DNA of 64,000 bases from Endozoicomonas numazuensis (GCF_000722635.1 NZ_JOKH01000002.1:495783-559782); one strand, 5' to 3'. Positions 26,625 through 36,334 are shown, numbered from the stretch's first letter. The notes: generated by a model not told the origin, from the sequence alone. Translations and numbers: made by a program.

Positions 26625-29600
26625 CTACCTCTCACTGTCTTTTCTGCGGGTTACTTCGTGTCTAACGTCCGCTTGCTTTTTGCCCGCCATTTTTGATTTT
26701 TTTTCACCTGCAGGTGTGTCGCCTGTCTTTCGTTTCCTACCCACAACTTCACCCGACTTTACTTTTGCTGCATAGGCAGATCGAGAAGCTCCTCTATTCG
26801 TTTGCTGGTATTGTCCGGTTGTGACTGAGCCATCAAGCCATTCTACCTGGGGTAACGTACGTCTTTTATCGACTATATCTTCTACAGTCCACTCATCAGC
26901 CGTGACTTTAAAAGCTTCCAGCTTTCTGATTTCACTGAGCACACTGCTGTTATTAACAGAAGCCGAGAGCCTCAATACCAAAAGCTGATCCACTATGTCC
27001 TGCAGCTTTTTCTCTCTCGTTTTATTTTCTTTTTCTGGCTCAATCAAGTTGAGCATTTTAATAGCAAAGCCAAAAACCGTTTCCTTTTTAAACAACTTGA
27101 AACCACCCTCCAGATGGTAAAGACAAGAAAGGATAAATCTGGGTGTATCCATAGGTGCCGTAGCAATAATGGTGCCATCGACAGGGTATAACTCATTGTA
27201 AGTTCGTTTATTGTTACGTTGTTTCTGGCCATCAATTGTATGACGCAGGTTATCCGGATGATAATCCACCGCTTGCTTCAGGCATCGCTTGTAAACCTCA
27301 AGCTGTCTCTTGTGAGCGGCTGTCCTGATAGATTGAAATACGTCCTGTTTGCCTTTTGCCTCGGTGAGTTCGACCACCAGACCGGCACCTTCAAGCAAGG
27401 CTTTTATGGCTGTTGCCGTCCAGTTTCCAGATCGAGTTTTGACCCCCTCTCTGACAACAACACCGGACTTCAGCACGATATCCGCAGGCACTTCTACCTT
27501 GCTGCCTGCGCCTTCTCCTGAATGATTCATTTCATTGGAACGGTAAGAAATAGCTTTATCCGTTTCTGCATCGTAAACCACCTCACGTCCTTCAATGGGG
27601 TGCCAATCAAGAAACTTGGCGATGTACTCAATAACAACCTGCCTGTAAGCCATCGAAGAAGGACTCAATACCGCCAATATTTTCTTGAGATGCTCTCTCG
27701 TTGTGGTTTCCGTTTCACTGAAGTACCAAACCAGAAAATAAACGACCGCAGGTGTCCACTCACCAAAACCTTTCTTGAACATTCCACACTCAGGCACTTT
27801 CAAACCAGCCTCTTTGAAGTTAAAAGCCACCCCGGACTGTCTGGACTCAGGCTTGCGAAGCACGTGCTGCCCCAATGCAAAGAAATAGGCAGCCGTATCG
27901 TGTTTAAGCTCCAGGAAGTCTTTCTGCTCAAAAACGCCTGCGCCTTCGATCTGGAATCGAAAAGCAGCGTATCGCACCATGGGAATGGTCCACTTGTCCG
28001 TCTGTTTAAATTCCGGCCATTTGGGCACCGGGAAGTTGTTATTGAGTGTGTCTCTGAGAACCCCCCAATATGTTTCTTTTCCTTTGCGCCTTTCCAGATA
28101 TTCCGCAATCTTGTTAGCGGTGGCCTGCTCTTTTTCTGGTATCTCTCCAAAAAGATCTTCATGACAACTGATCGCCCTGCGCTCAAGGGCACATGCTTCT
28201 TCAGGCCAGTCAGACTCCATACCGGCTGCCAGCAGTTCCTCCAGAGACCGTAAGGAATTAACTGGATCGGTCTGAACCCCAATCTCCTTTTGCCATACCA
28301 CTTCCATGTCATCATCTGCATCCGGATCGAAGTCCGGATCCTGATCACTGTCGTATGCGTCTTCAACCGGGAACATAAAGGGTGTAAAGCCAGGCGCCTC
28401 CTGATCTTTCTTTTTTGAAACTACGGGTGGCTCGGGCGTTAACGGTCGGCTGCTCACCCAGGAATCCACTTCACTGCTACCTGCAGACGACGGTATGAGA
28501 GTGCTCGGGAGAACGTCTGGTGATTTTGATGACGGCAGAGAATCGGGGTGATCATACTCCATTTCCGGATCGTCATCCCAACCCCCTCCTCTGTCGAACT
28601 CCATCGGTAAATCCGGTGAATCTGGCTCTGCTGGATACAACATTTGATGAGATGTATGAAGGGCATCCATAAGAGACGAATACACCGCACTGCTATCCGC
28701 TAGTGAGCTTTCCGTCAAATCAGGCGCCGGTCTCTTGAGTCGAGCAAGCAATTCTGGCAGTTCCTGATGACTGCGGGCTAAAGACACAAGTTGACGAACA
28801 GAAGTTTCCAAGTCGTCGTCTGTTATCTCCTCGGTCATCTCTTCCTCATGACTTCCTGGTTCCGATGGATTCAGGGAAGCCATGAGCTCAGCCATTAATC
28901 GTTTATAGTGTGCCGACTGCTCCCTCTCCTTTTCCAGCAGCTCCTTCTGATGCTCAAGATCTGAGGTAAGAAGTCCTTCACGGGTTTTTGCCGCCTCAAG
29001 CTGAACACTGGTCTCCTCCAGTGATTCTTCATGCTTGCGGTAACTGTCATCCAACTCCCGTTGTTTTTGCTTCAGCTGCTTCTCCAACTGAGCCTTTCCT
29101 TTCAGCCAGTGCTGCTCATCAGCCTTCAATAAGGCATTTTGTGACTGTTGATCGGAAAGTAAATTAATGAGTGTCTGTCGAGAATTCTGCTCCTTACCCA
29201 GTGACTCTTTTGCAGATGCCAGCTCGTCCTTTATTGCATCAAGCTGTGTACGGGTTTGCTCAAGTTCTGACTTCAGTGATTCAAGATCAGCCACCTGTTC
29301 TCGCAAAAGCTGTAACTCATTTTGCAATGAAGCCACTTCTGATTCCTTGAGAGAGACCTGATCAATAAGAGACTTGCTGCAGGCACCGATCACCTCAAGT
29401 TCCTGTTGAAGCTCATCAAGCTCTTCATTTGCTTTCACCAAGACTTCTTGCCGTGTTCTTGCCAGCTCCTGCTGTTCATCAGAGAACGTATTCAGATCTG
29501 AAAGTTGCCTCTGGAGGTCTTCTTTAGCTTTTCTCAGCTGTTCCTGAAGTTGCTTCTGACCGGAAAGCAATTGATTCCTCTCTGCAGTCAGAGCCTTATG

Positions 29601-30872
29601 ATCTTCTTTCTGTCTGTTTAACTCTGACTCCAACTGAGTTTTTTGATGACAGGCATGCTCATGATGGCTATTAATTGCATCAATGACTTCTTTCTGCTTA
29701 TCAATCTGTGCCTGGACTTGCTGATGATCTTGTTCGAGCTTTCCCAGCGCTGCTTTAGCCTTATCAGACTCAACGGTAAGTCTGTCTACTTCTGTCGTCT
29801 TTTCCTCTAACAACTCTTTAAATTTTTTTGCTACATCAACAGCACAGGACAATACGGGCTGATTTATTTCATATTCAGCCTTTAAATGAGTGACTTCTTT
29901 CTTTAATCGATCGATTTCACCATTCAGATTGGCTCTGGTGCATTCAGCAGACAGTTTATGTTGGTCTAACTTCTGGCTGACATCTTTAAAACCCTTTGTC
30001 AGATCCAGAACAAGAGACTCATTCTCAGCCAGAGAATTTTCCAGTGTCGTTTTTTGCTCTTCCAGGCTGCCAACCTGTTGCTGCAACTGCTTTTTTTCTG
30101 ATGCCGCTGCTTTCAGATCTTCCCGTAACTTTTTGATTTGTCCCTTGGAGTGCTGACCCCTATCATTGTGTATACAAAGATCTCCTCGTAACTGTTCATT
30201 ATTCTCTCTTTCGGCGACTAACAAAGAGTCTCTGTTACTGGCCTCATGCTGCAACTTTTCAACCTGTGCCAACAAAGTCCCTCTTTCTCGCCTGATGCGC
30301 TCCAGAGCCTGTTTTTTTCGATCTCGATCCTTATTTGTCACTTTCAGCTCATCCTGCTTCTGCTGTAATTCCGCTTCGATAGATAGCCTTCCTGTCAGCT
30401 GAAGCCGCCTGGGCTGAGTGGTGATCAGGGGAATTCGAACCAGGGTATCCACTTCCTCTTCGGGTTCAGAATCAGATTCGTCTTCAACAGGAAGGACTGT
30501 GCCCGAATAAGGTTGAGTGGCAATGGCATGTTGAAAGCTTTCTGGTCCGACCTGAAGACCAATGGAACAGGATTCCTGAGGAAGGTCTTTATCTGTTTGC
30601 ACAGCAATAGAATGAGTCTGAACAGGCAGGCGCAGGTAGGACGCAAGAGGACTGGCTAGTGTTAGGTCACGATCGGTCAGATCAGTGTCCATGGTGGGGA
30701 ACCCAAGATCATGAGGAAAGGAAGATTCTGGCGACAGTACCTGTAAAGCTGCAAAATAATCAGGCGAGCGACGCTGCCCCGAACCAGAAGGACGGGTATG
30801 GGAGGATTGACTGGAATCAAATACCTGCCTCAGTTCTGCAGTACTGGCAGGGCTGAACTCTTTTTCGAACAT
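26625..30872 (-). CDS. Unrecognised 1415-residue coiled-coil protein
   Basis: Residues 1-170 are Ser/Pro-rich and polar. About 170-690 is a long heptad-type coiled coil rich in Glu, Lys, Gln and Leu. About 690-930 is acidic and disordered. From about 930 there is a globular region with KWPEF...YAAFRFQIEG, shared with the 874-residue neighbour. The extreme C-terminus is basic (GRKRKTGDTPAGEKKSKMAGKK), like a bipartite nuclear localisation signal. Short motifs VQTD (residues 91-94 and 866-869), VQTH (84-87) and LQVG (106-109) resemble ligands of dynein light chain LC8. There is no signal peptide or membrane segment. The ribosome site is weak. A nine-base C tract lies about 130 bases upstream. 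Function unknown; eukaryote-like features suggest an effector or a structural protein. Confidence 0.87.
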   Translation of the reverse strand: MFEKEFSPASTAELRQVFDSSQSSHTRPSGSGQRRSPDYFAALQVLSPESSFPHDLGFPTMDTDLTDRDLTLASPLASYLRLPVQTHSIAVQTDKDLPQESCSIGLQVGPESFQHAIATQPYSGTVLPVEDESDSEPEEEVDTLVRIPLITTQPRRLQLTGRLSIEAELQQKQDELKVTNKDRDRKKQALERIRRERGTLLAQVEKLQHEASNRDSLLVAERENNEQLRGDLCIHNDRGQHSKGQIKKLREDLKAAASEKKQLQQQVGSLEEQKTTLENSLAENESLVLDLTKGFKDVSQKLDQHKLSAECTRANLNGEIDRLKKEVTHLKAEYEINQPVLSCAVDVAKKFKELLEEKTTEVDRLTVESDKAKAALGKLEQDHQQVQAQIDKQKEVIDAINSHHEHACHQKTQLESELNRQKEDHKALTAERNQLLSGQKQLQEQLRKAKEDLQRQLSDLNTFSDEQQELARTRQEVLVKANEELDELQQELEVIGACSKSLIDQVSLKESEVASLQNELQLLREQVADLESLKSELEQTRTQLDAIKDELASAKESLGKEQNSRQTLINLLSDQQSQNALLKADEQHWLKGKAQLEKQLKQKQRELDDSYRKHEESLEETSVQLEAAKTREGLLTSDLEHQKELLEKEREQSAHYKRLMAELMASLNPSEPGSHEEEMTEEITDDDLETSVRQLVSLARSHQELPELLARLKRPAPDLTESSLADSSAVYSSLMDALHTSHQMLYPAEPDSPDLPMEFDRGGGWDDDPEMEYDHPDSLPSSKSPDVLPSTLIPSSAGSSEVDSWVSSRPLTPEPPVVSKKKDQEAPGFTPFMFPVEDAYDSDQDPDFDPDADDDMEVVWQKEIGVQTDPVNSLRSLEELLAAGMESDWPEEACALERRAISCHEDLFGEIPEKEQATANKIAEYLERRKGKETYWGVLRDTLNNNFPVPKWPEFKQTDKWTIPMVRYAAFRFQIEGAGVFEQKDFLELKHDTAAYFFALGQHVLRKPESRQSGVAFNFKEAGLKVPECGMFKKGFGEWTPAVVYFLVWYFSETETTTREHLKKILAVLSPSSMAYRQVVIEYIAKFLDWHPIEGREVVYDAETDKAISYRSNEMNHSGEGAGSKVEVPADIVLKSGVVVREGVKTRSGNWTATAIKALLEGAGLVVELTEAKGKQDVFQSIRTAAHKRQLEVYKRCLKQAVDYHPDNLRHTIDGQKQRNNKRTYNELYPVDGTIIATAPMDTPRFILSCLYHLEGGFKLFKKETVFGFAIKMLNLIEPEKENKTREKKLQDIVDQLLVLRLSASVNNSSVLSEIRKLEAFKVTADEWTVEDIVDKRRTLPQVEWLDGSVTTGQYQQTNRGASRSAYAAKVKSGEVVGRKRKTGDTPAGEKKSKMAGKKQADVRHEVTRRKDSER

Positions 30873-31000
30873 AGCAACATCTCGATTCTCTGCTGGATAT
30901 TAAATTGAGATAGCCTGTTCAGGCGTATGTTCCCTGTTCCACTGACAGAGAGGTTAGCGGGACTAACAAAAACAAGATGGGGATTGAAGGCAAACTGAGA

Positions 31001-31009
31001 GGGGGGGGG
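31001..31009. repeat. Nine-base homopolymer (G on plus strand)
   Basis: A G9 run lies 129 bases upstream of the start of the 1415-residue gene, that is C9 on its coding strand. It is in the leader or promoter region, where length changes by slippage could alter expression. Confidence 0.9.
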
Positions 31010-31056
31010 TGAGCCGATCTGAAAAAAGACCGGCTTTGAAGTAACAATCAACAGGA

Positions 31057-31410
31057 TCAAGCGCTTTCTGAAGCCCTCAACATCCAGGCTGTTTTTTAAT
31101 GCAACCGCATTCTGTCGGAAACCAGAGAAGCGGTGGACTCATCGTCAGCCTGCTGGGCAATTCTCAACACATTACGAGCTGTTTTGACCAGCTGTTCGTG
31201 ACCACGAGTTAAAGTCTTGATCATTTCTTCAGCACACAAAACTTCATCGACCTCCTGTATGGCACTCAACTTGGCGAATGCACTATAGGAACCCGGCGCA
31301 AATATACCCAGAGCTCTGATTCTTTCCGCAATATCATCAACCGCGACAGCCAGCTCAGTCTACTGCTCTTCGAACATCAGATGAAGCTCCCGAAACCGGT
31401 ACCCAGAGGT
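31057..31410 (-). pseudogene. dps: Decayed dps gene fragment
   Basis: Reading the minus strand from 31410 gives Dps sequence from the ferroxidase region onward: FRELHLMFEEQ, then [49 protein letters not shown] and finally KTAWMLRASES. Two in-frame stops break it: TAG at 31362-31360 where the family has Tyr, and TAA at 31098-31096 where it has Glu. The N-terminal 45 or so residues, with the first ferroxidase ligands, are missing or unrecognisable. Dps proteins store iron and protect DNA; this copy cannot make a full product. The single-base nature of both stops points to recent decay. Confidence 0.88.
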
Positions 31411-31454
31411 TAGTCGTAATACAACCGTGACGATAAATGAAGTGTGTACAACAA

Positions 31455-31775
31455 CTATTTGAACTTAACGGCGGTGCCACTGACACTGACCATCATCATA
31501 CCGCCTTCCTTGCCAACCACTTCATAGTCAATATCAATGCCGACAATACCATCAGCACCCAGCTCTATGGCTTGCTCTTCCATCTCGGCAAAAGCAATTT
31601 TCCGGGCTTTGCCCATTTCTTTCTCATAGGCACCCGAGCGCCCTCCGACAATATCGCGAATACCGGCAAAGAAATCCTTGAAAACATTGGCACCCAGGAT
31701 GGCCTCACCTACGACAATGTCCAGATAATCGGAGATTTCGCGACCGTCTACTGTGGAGGTGGTGGTTTTTAGCAT
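31455..31775 (-). CDS. YbjQ family protein (UPF0145)
   Basis: 106 residues, the usual length. The core [33 protein letters not shown] and the end [16 protein letters not shown]...[14 protein letters not shown] match YbjQ almost throughout. The family forms pentameric rings and is annotated as putative heavy-metal binding; its role is unclear. AGGAG lies seven bases before the ATG at 31775; an upstream non-ATG start at 31820 adds residues unlike the family. Confidence 0.93.
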   Translation of the reverse strand: MLKTTTSTVDGREISDYLDIVVGEAILGANVFKDFFAGIRDIVGGRSGAYEKEMGKARKIAFAEMEEQAIELGADGIVGIDIDYEVVGKEGGMMMVSVSGTAVKFK

Positions 31776-31983
31776 GATCAGTCTCCTGAAAATAATATTT
31801 ATAGCTCCAGCCTTGAGCAATAACTACTGCGGCCCTGATATTAAGTAATTGGTTATAAAAAACCTCTTCCTCTATGAGCAACAAGCGTTGAGCCACCCCA
31901 CAACCCGGCAAACAGGCGAGAAAGTAATCCACGCGGCGGAAGCTGGCTGTCCTTCATCATAGACATTCATCATAGACAGAATG

Positions 31984-32040
31984 CCGTTCTCACTGAGCCA
32001 GTCGAAGTGCATTACCTGTATCCTTCGACAGGCTCCCAGC
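31984..32040. repeat. 61-bp-type palindromic repeat, degenerate copy
   Basis: CACTGAGCCAGTCGAAGTGCATTACC...CCTTCGACAGGCTC is a diverged member of the palindrome family seen at 18282, 47181 and 59401. It abuts the 3' end of the rhomboid gene. Confidence 0.75.
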
Positions 32041-32042
32041 CT

Positions 32043-32621
32043 TCACTTTTTCTGTTTCTTTTCATGAGCCCACAACCAGGCACATAAAAAACCGGCCAAT
32101 AGCCCAAACAAATGACTCTCCCATGAGATATAGGGCATGCCAGGCAAAACTCCAAAGATCAATCCTCCGTAGGATACTCCCACAAAAATTGAAATCAGAA
32201 TCAGCTTGATCTCACGACTGAAAATGCCTGCCAGCACCAGGAAGCCAAAATAGCCATAAATCAACCCGCTGGCCCCCACATGAACACCCGGACGCCCGAA
32301 CCCCCAGACCAGAACACCTGAAAGAAGGATACACACGACCGTCACCAGAATGTATCGGATCAGCCCGTGCTGAAGCACCAGAACAGAGAAAATGGCAAAA
32401 GGCACTATGTTAGAGAAGAAGTGCAACAGACTCCCATGCAGAAAAGGTGACGTAAAGATACCTATCCAGCCGGTTGAAGTATCTCGTGGAATCAGACCAT
32501 AGCTGTTAAGGCTGCGCCCGGTGACAATATTGACCACTTCCAACACGGTCAGGATCAGGCAGGCAACCGCCACTATTTTCAACTGCGAAACCAGTGGAAT
32601 TTTTACTCTCTTGAAGCTCAT
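32043..32621 (-). CDS. Rhomboid-family intramembrane serine protease
   Basis: 192 residues with six membrane segments. The catalytic Ser is in HVGASGLIYGYFG (GxSG, near residue 118) and the catalytic His in SWESHLFGLLAG (near 168). The early HGSLLHFFSN motif matches the family. It cleaves membrane-anchored substrates within the bilayer; the substrate is unknown. AGGCAGG lies before the ATG. This compact form lacks extra soluble domains. Confidence 0.92.
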   Translation of the reverse strand: MSFKRVKIPLVSQLKIVAVACLILTVLEVVNIVTGRSLNSYGLIPRDTSTGWIGIFTSPFLHGSLLHFFSNIVPFAIFSVLVLQHGLIRYILVTVVCILLSGVLVWGFGRPGVHVGASGLIYGYFGFLVLAGIFSREIKLILISIFVGVSYGGLIFGVLPGMPYISWESHLFGLLAGFLCAWLWAHEKKQKK

Positions 32622-33196
32622 GAACCTGCCTCAAATCTTCCTAAAGCCATACAGCTTCTCTCATTAATATTCGTGCGATTAAATAGCCTTCTCATTCACA
32701 CTACAAGTCAAGATTTGTATGCATCAGCCTTTCTTCAGGTCAATGGCATGTTTGTAACCCGCTGTATTAAATGCATTGTTAACAGACTGGCCTTCATCCC
32801 TTGAGCCTTTTTATAGCTTCCATTTCCGCCTGACTCTAACAGAGTTATACGTCAACTATGCAGTATCGTACATCCTTTATGAACTGAGACCCTGTCCAGT
32901 TATCCTGAATGACGGCACTGTCGACAGGGCTCCAGAAATCAGCAAAAGTGATGGAGAAAAGAGCCTCTGCATCAGGCCAAATCACAACCTTTATCTCTTA
33001 TTTATACTGCCGTCTTTTCAAAGCAGTCTTTCATTATAAAAAAAGGGGGGGGGCACTATTATTGCCTGTTTACTGGTATTGGTTTTCAACCTATGGCTGA
33101 TGCGACCAGCCATTGCTGTCATCAATCAACCCGGATTTTAAACGTCAATAACCCTCAACCAGTGCTTTTCATCTGGTTGAGGGATTCACGACTGAA
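32622..33196. other. Intergenic region with a second nine-base G tract
   Basis: 575 bases with no supported gene. It contains A7 followed by G9 at about 33038-33053. A few short frames cross the region without ribosome sites or family resemblance. Confidence 0.5.
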
Positions 33197-35875
33197 TTAA
33201 TCGATGGGTTCTACATTCAATTCCAGACCATCCAGACGAAACTCTTCCTCTTCCTGAGTTTCATAATGATCCTCTTCCACCACAGGGATCACTTCATCAA
33301 CGCTGAACATGACCGTGGTAGGGGCTGAGAAATTAGGCACATTGTCATAACTGAAGACGGTGTAGTATTTGGGGATATTGGGATTGCCAAAGTCGTCGTA
33401 AGTATACTCGTCCTGCCCGCCATAGAGCTTTACTCCATCCAGCGGCGAACGGGGTGGTTGAAAACGGTTACGAACGACATAACAGCCCACAAAGTCTGCA
33501 TCGTCCGGATTCTTCCAGCTCAGCTTGACCCGCCCCTTTTCCATCACAGCCATGAGCTCAGACGGTGGAGTCACCGGAGTTTTTCGTCGCTCAATGTATT
33601 CGACGACCAGTTCAGCCTGCCAGGCATCCCCTTCACCATGCCAGTCGATAATGGCATTCTTTTCCTGTGAAGGTGTAGTTGGCCGAACAATCAGATAAAC
33701 CGGTTGTTTCTTGCCGTGTAATTCTTCCAGGATCGTACGGCAGTAGCTGTCAAACATAAAATGATGACTGGGGTTATCTCTTAGCTGGGCATTACTGACC
33801 TCATAGCCGAGATACTCAATCTGCTGCCGGTTCTGGACGTTCTCATAATCCAGTTCTTCCAGTTCAGCTAATTCAATAGTGAAGCGGATATCTTTGCGGG
33901 TTTTCAGCTGGTTTTTGGCTCTCAACCTGATATACGCCGAAGTAATTACGGTTTTATCCGGGTCCGGTAATCCTTCAAGGTTAAATGCCAGGTGTCCGTA
34001 GACCTTGTCACCTTCCTGATCAAAACCGGACTTCAATGTACCCGGCTCAACCGCCTGCTTGTCAATGGTATGAATACTGGCAGGCTCAAGGTGCAATTGC
34101 TGACTTGAACGAGTGTAGGTGAGTTCCATGCTGGGACGATAATGAATCCCGCCACCAAACCGACCATAGCCAATATCAAACTGCATCATTTGAGAGTCAT
34201 GCCCTAAAGGCAACTCGTCAGGCCCTTCAATCCGAAGAATCAGACGCCCCTGCTCTATCTGCTGCTGAAGCAGTCGTTTTTCAACCGCAGAAAAGTCCCA
34301 GTCTGTCCAGATCCCCTGAGTCAAACTGTCTGACTCAATAGCATCACCCAGTGTTTGTATGACGGAGGCATTGGCAATCTGATCATAACTGGTGAGGTCG
34401 CTGATTTCAGAACTGTCGAGAATAGAAACCGACCACTCACCGTACTTTTCAATTTTGGCATTCACCCGGTTCATTGGATACAGGGAGAATGTCGCTTTCT
34501 TGATCAGGGCATCCGTCGGCATGCTTTCCAGATTGAAAGCCACAACGCCATAACAACACCCCTTATGCTTGTTCACTCCCACAAACAGAGAGTTATGACC
34601 AAAGTGTTCGGTATTGCGGGTACGCGTCTTTTCCCCTACATAACCCACCTCTTTCCTGCCGGGGAACAAGGTGTACAGAAACTCATCATTGGCCAGTCGT
34701 GTTCTGACTTTCAGCATCGGCGTATAGGGCGATTTGATGCCAGCTACCCGATCTACGGCCCGGATTGTGTAGTAATAACGTTGCCCACTTTTCAGTTGAA
34801 CATCGGTATAACTTCTGGTGCCGGTTACCGCTATACAGTTTTGCTCCGTACAGGGCTGCTTGGGAGACTCGTTTCGGTAGATTTCAAAGTAACACTCGGA
34901 CTGACTGTCATGCTCCCAGCTCAGAACAACCTCTTGAGACGAAATTTGTTCGGCTTTCAGCGACGTCACGCGTTCAGGTGCATGGTGAGAATAATTAATA
35001 GCTGATTCTAGTGCATACAACAGAGCCGGGATATTCTCATCCACACTCTGAGACATATTCATAAGGTAATCCGGAATATTCCGTGTACCCACTTCCACAA
35101 CCGTAGACAGTATTCCCTTGCTGTAATAATACTCACGACCACTGCCGTGAATAAGATTAAAGGGCGGCTTCCCCCGATGTATACCGTATTGCCGCCCGGT
35201 TACTTTGCGAATCTCTCCGGCCATATTGGCACAGAGCATATTCAGATCAGTGCCCTCGATCTCTTCTTCGTGATTAAACTTGTGCGCCGGGAAGAAGACA
35301 TTGCCCTGAGAATGGTAATCCAGAGCAACGGTAATATTGGGTCGATGATCCACAAAATCCTTGATAGCCCGGGTTTCCGGTTCAGAGAAGGCTTCCGGCC
35401 CCCCATAGACGACAGAGCTTGTATCTGTATTCTTGCGGAACCGAACACCAAAGTTTCTGTTCAGATCGACACCAAACGTGCCATCGCCGTTATTGCGGCG
35501 ATTTTTTCTCCAGAAGGAAAAGTGCCGGCGTGAGTACTCAAACCCATCCGGATTCAAGCAAGGAACCATATACAGAGTATTGCGTGTGAGAGCCCTGAGT
35601 AACCTCGGGTTGGTCTTATAGTTGTCAATGATGTATCGGATAAATTTGTTAGCTAATTCTATACCGATCCACTCTCGTGCATGAATGGTTCCGGTATAAA
35701 GCAAAGCCGGCTTCTCATCAGCATAAGCCACATCCTGAGAGATCGTTACCAACATGATAGGCCGGCCTTCCCAGGTATCTCCAATACTCTGGAGACGAAT
35801 CAGGTCAGGGTGTTCTCCCATGGCCTGCTTAAGGAAGTCGATGGTTTCCTGATACGAAATATATTGCTGTTTCAT
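33197..35875 (-). CDS. Multidomain M14 zinc carboxypeptidase
   Basis: 892 residues. Residues 1-295 are an M14 carboxypeptidase A-type domain with zinc ligands H65 and E68 (HAREW) and H188 (DYHSQG), the substrate-site N139-R140 (DLNRNF) and the catalytic E261 (VVEVGT). A fibronectin III domain (about 303-392) follows, then two DNRLRE/propeptide-like beta modules (about 395-590 and 595-765), a second fibronectin III domain (about 770-855) and an acidic tail. No signal peptide is visible despite the extracellular-looking accessory domains. It removes C-terminal amino acids from a peptide or protein. It lies downstream of two ATP-grasp genes on the same strand, separated by a 164-bp foldback element. 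Confidence 0.92.
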   Translation of the reverse strand: MKQQYISYQETIDFLKQAMGEHPDLIRLQSIGDTWEGRPIMLVTISQDVAYADEKPALLYTGTIHAREWIGIELANKFIRYIIDNYKTNPRLLRALTRNTLYMVPCLNPDGFEYSRRHFSFWRKNRRNNGDGTFGVDLNRNFGVRFRKNTDTSSVVYGGPEAFSEPETRAIKDFVDHRPNITVALDYHSQGNVFFPAHKFNHEEEIEGTDLNMLCANMAGEIRKVTGRQYGIHRGKPPFNLIHGSGREYYYSKGILSTVVEVGTRNIPDYLMNMSQSVDENIPALLYALESAINYSHHAPERVTSLKAEQISSQEVVLSWEHDSQSECYFEIYRNESPKQPCTEQNCIAVTGTRSYTDVQLKSGQRYYYTIRAVDRVAGIKSPYTPMLKVRTRLANDEFLYTLFPGRKEVGYVGEKTRTRNTEHFGHNSLFVGVNKHKGCCYGVVAFNLESMPTDALIKKATFSLYPMNRVNAKIEKYGEWSVSILDSSEISDLTSYDQIANASVIQTLGDAIESDSLTQGIWTDWDFSAVEKRLLQQQIEQGRLILRIEGPDELPLGHDSQMMQFDIGYGRFGGGIHYRPSMELTYTRSSQQLHLEPASIHTIDKQAVEPGTLKSGFDQEGDKVYGHLAFNLEGLPDPDKTVITSAYIRLRAKNQLKTRKDIRFTIELAELEELDYENVQNRQQIEYLGYEVSNAQLRDNPSHHFMFDSYCRTILEELHGKKQPVYLIVRPTTPSQEKNAIIDWHGEGDAWQAELVVEYIERRKTPVTPPSELMAVMEKGRVKLSWKNPDDADFVGCYVVRNRFQPPRSPLDGVKLYGGQDEYTYDDFGNPNIPKYYTVFSYDNVPNFSAPTTVMFSVDEVIPVVEEDHYETQEEEEFRLDGLELNVEPID

Positions 35876-35916
35876 AGGCTAGAGACTTGTAATTATGATG
35901 AAGCATGCCCGGGGCT

Positions 35917-36080
35917 AGGAGGCTGTCCGAGAATAGCGTCCGAGCATAAAATTCAGTAGAACGAGTCAGCTTTTTCACTGAATTTGTGCGAATAGTTGAC
36001 CTATTTAAGCAAATTCAGTGGAAAAGATGGCCGTTCTTTCTGGATTTTAGGCCGGGCTGTCTATTCTCGGTCAGCCTCCT
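35917..36080. mobile_element. 164-bp foldback element, family B, copy 3
   Basis: Nearly identical to copy 4 in the opposite orientation, with ends AGGAGGCTGTCCGAGAATA and TATTCTCGGTCAGCCTCCT; the flanks extend the symmetry to CTAG at both sides. It lies between the second ATP-grasp gene and the M14 gene and may have split a longer operon. Confidence 0.87.
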
Positions 36081-36334
36081 AGGAGTCCCTGTGCTGACAT
36101 GGCAAACACTGACAACGGCTTGTTAAGCTTATGAATCGATTGCCAGAACACTTTTATTCATTGTCGTATAACTTTACCCTGTCAGGACGACTTTCCCAAC
36201 CACATAATGAAGGATGCACGACTGAAAAGTCGTGAATATTACCCGGATGAAGGTCAAGAGGAGGGAGTCTTGTAGAAAGGGGAGAAAGGCTCAGCCTTCC
36301 GCCCCCGGACACGTTACCGTGCAATCATGCCTGT
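36081..36334. other. Intergenic spacer upstream of the foldback element
   Basis: No gene. A perfect 7-bp stem with a GAAA tetraloop (CACGACT with AGTCGTG) lies at 36217-36234, about 100 bases past the stop of the second ATP-grasp gene. It has no T run on the minus strand, so it is a stable mRNA hairpin and not a clear terminator. Confidence 0.4.

Noticed and set aside
32776-33039. Short plus-strand frames before the G9 tract
   Set aside because: No ribosome site and no similarity; composition like non-coding DNA.
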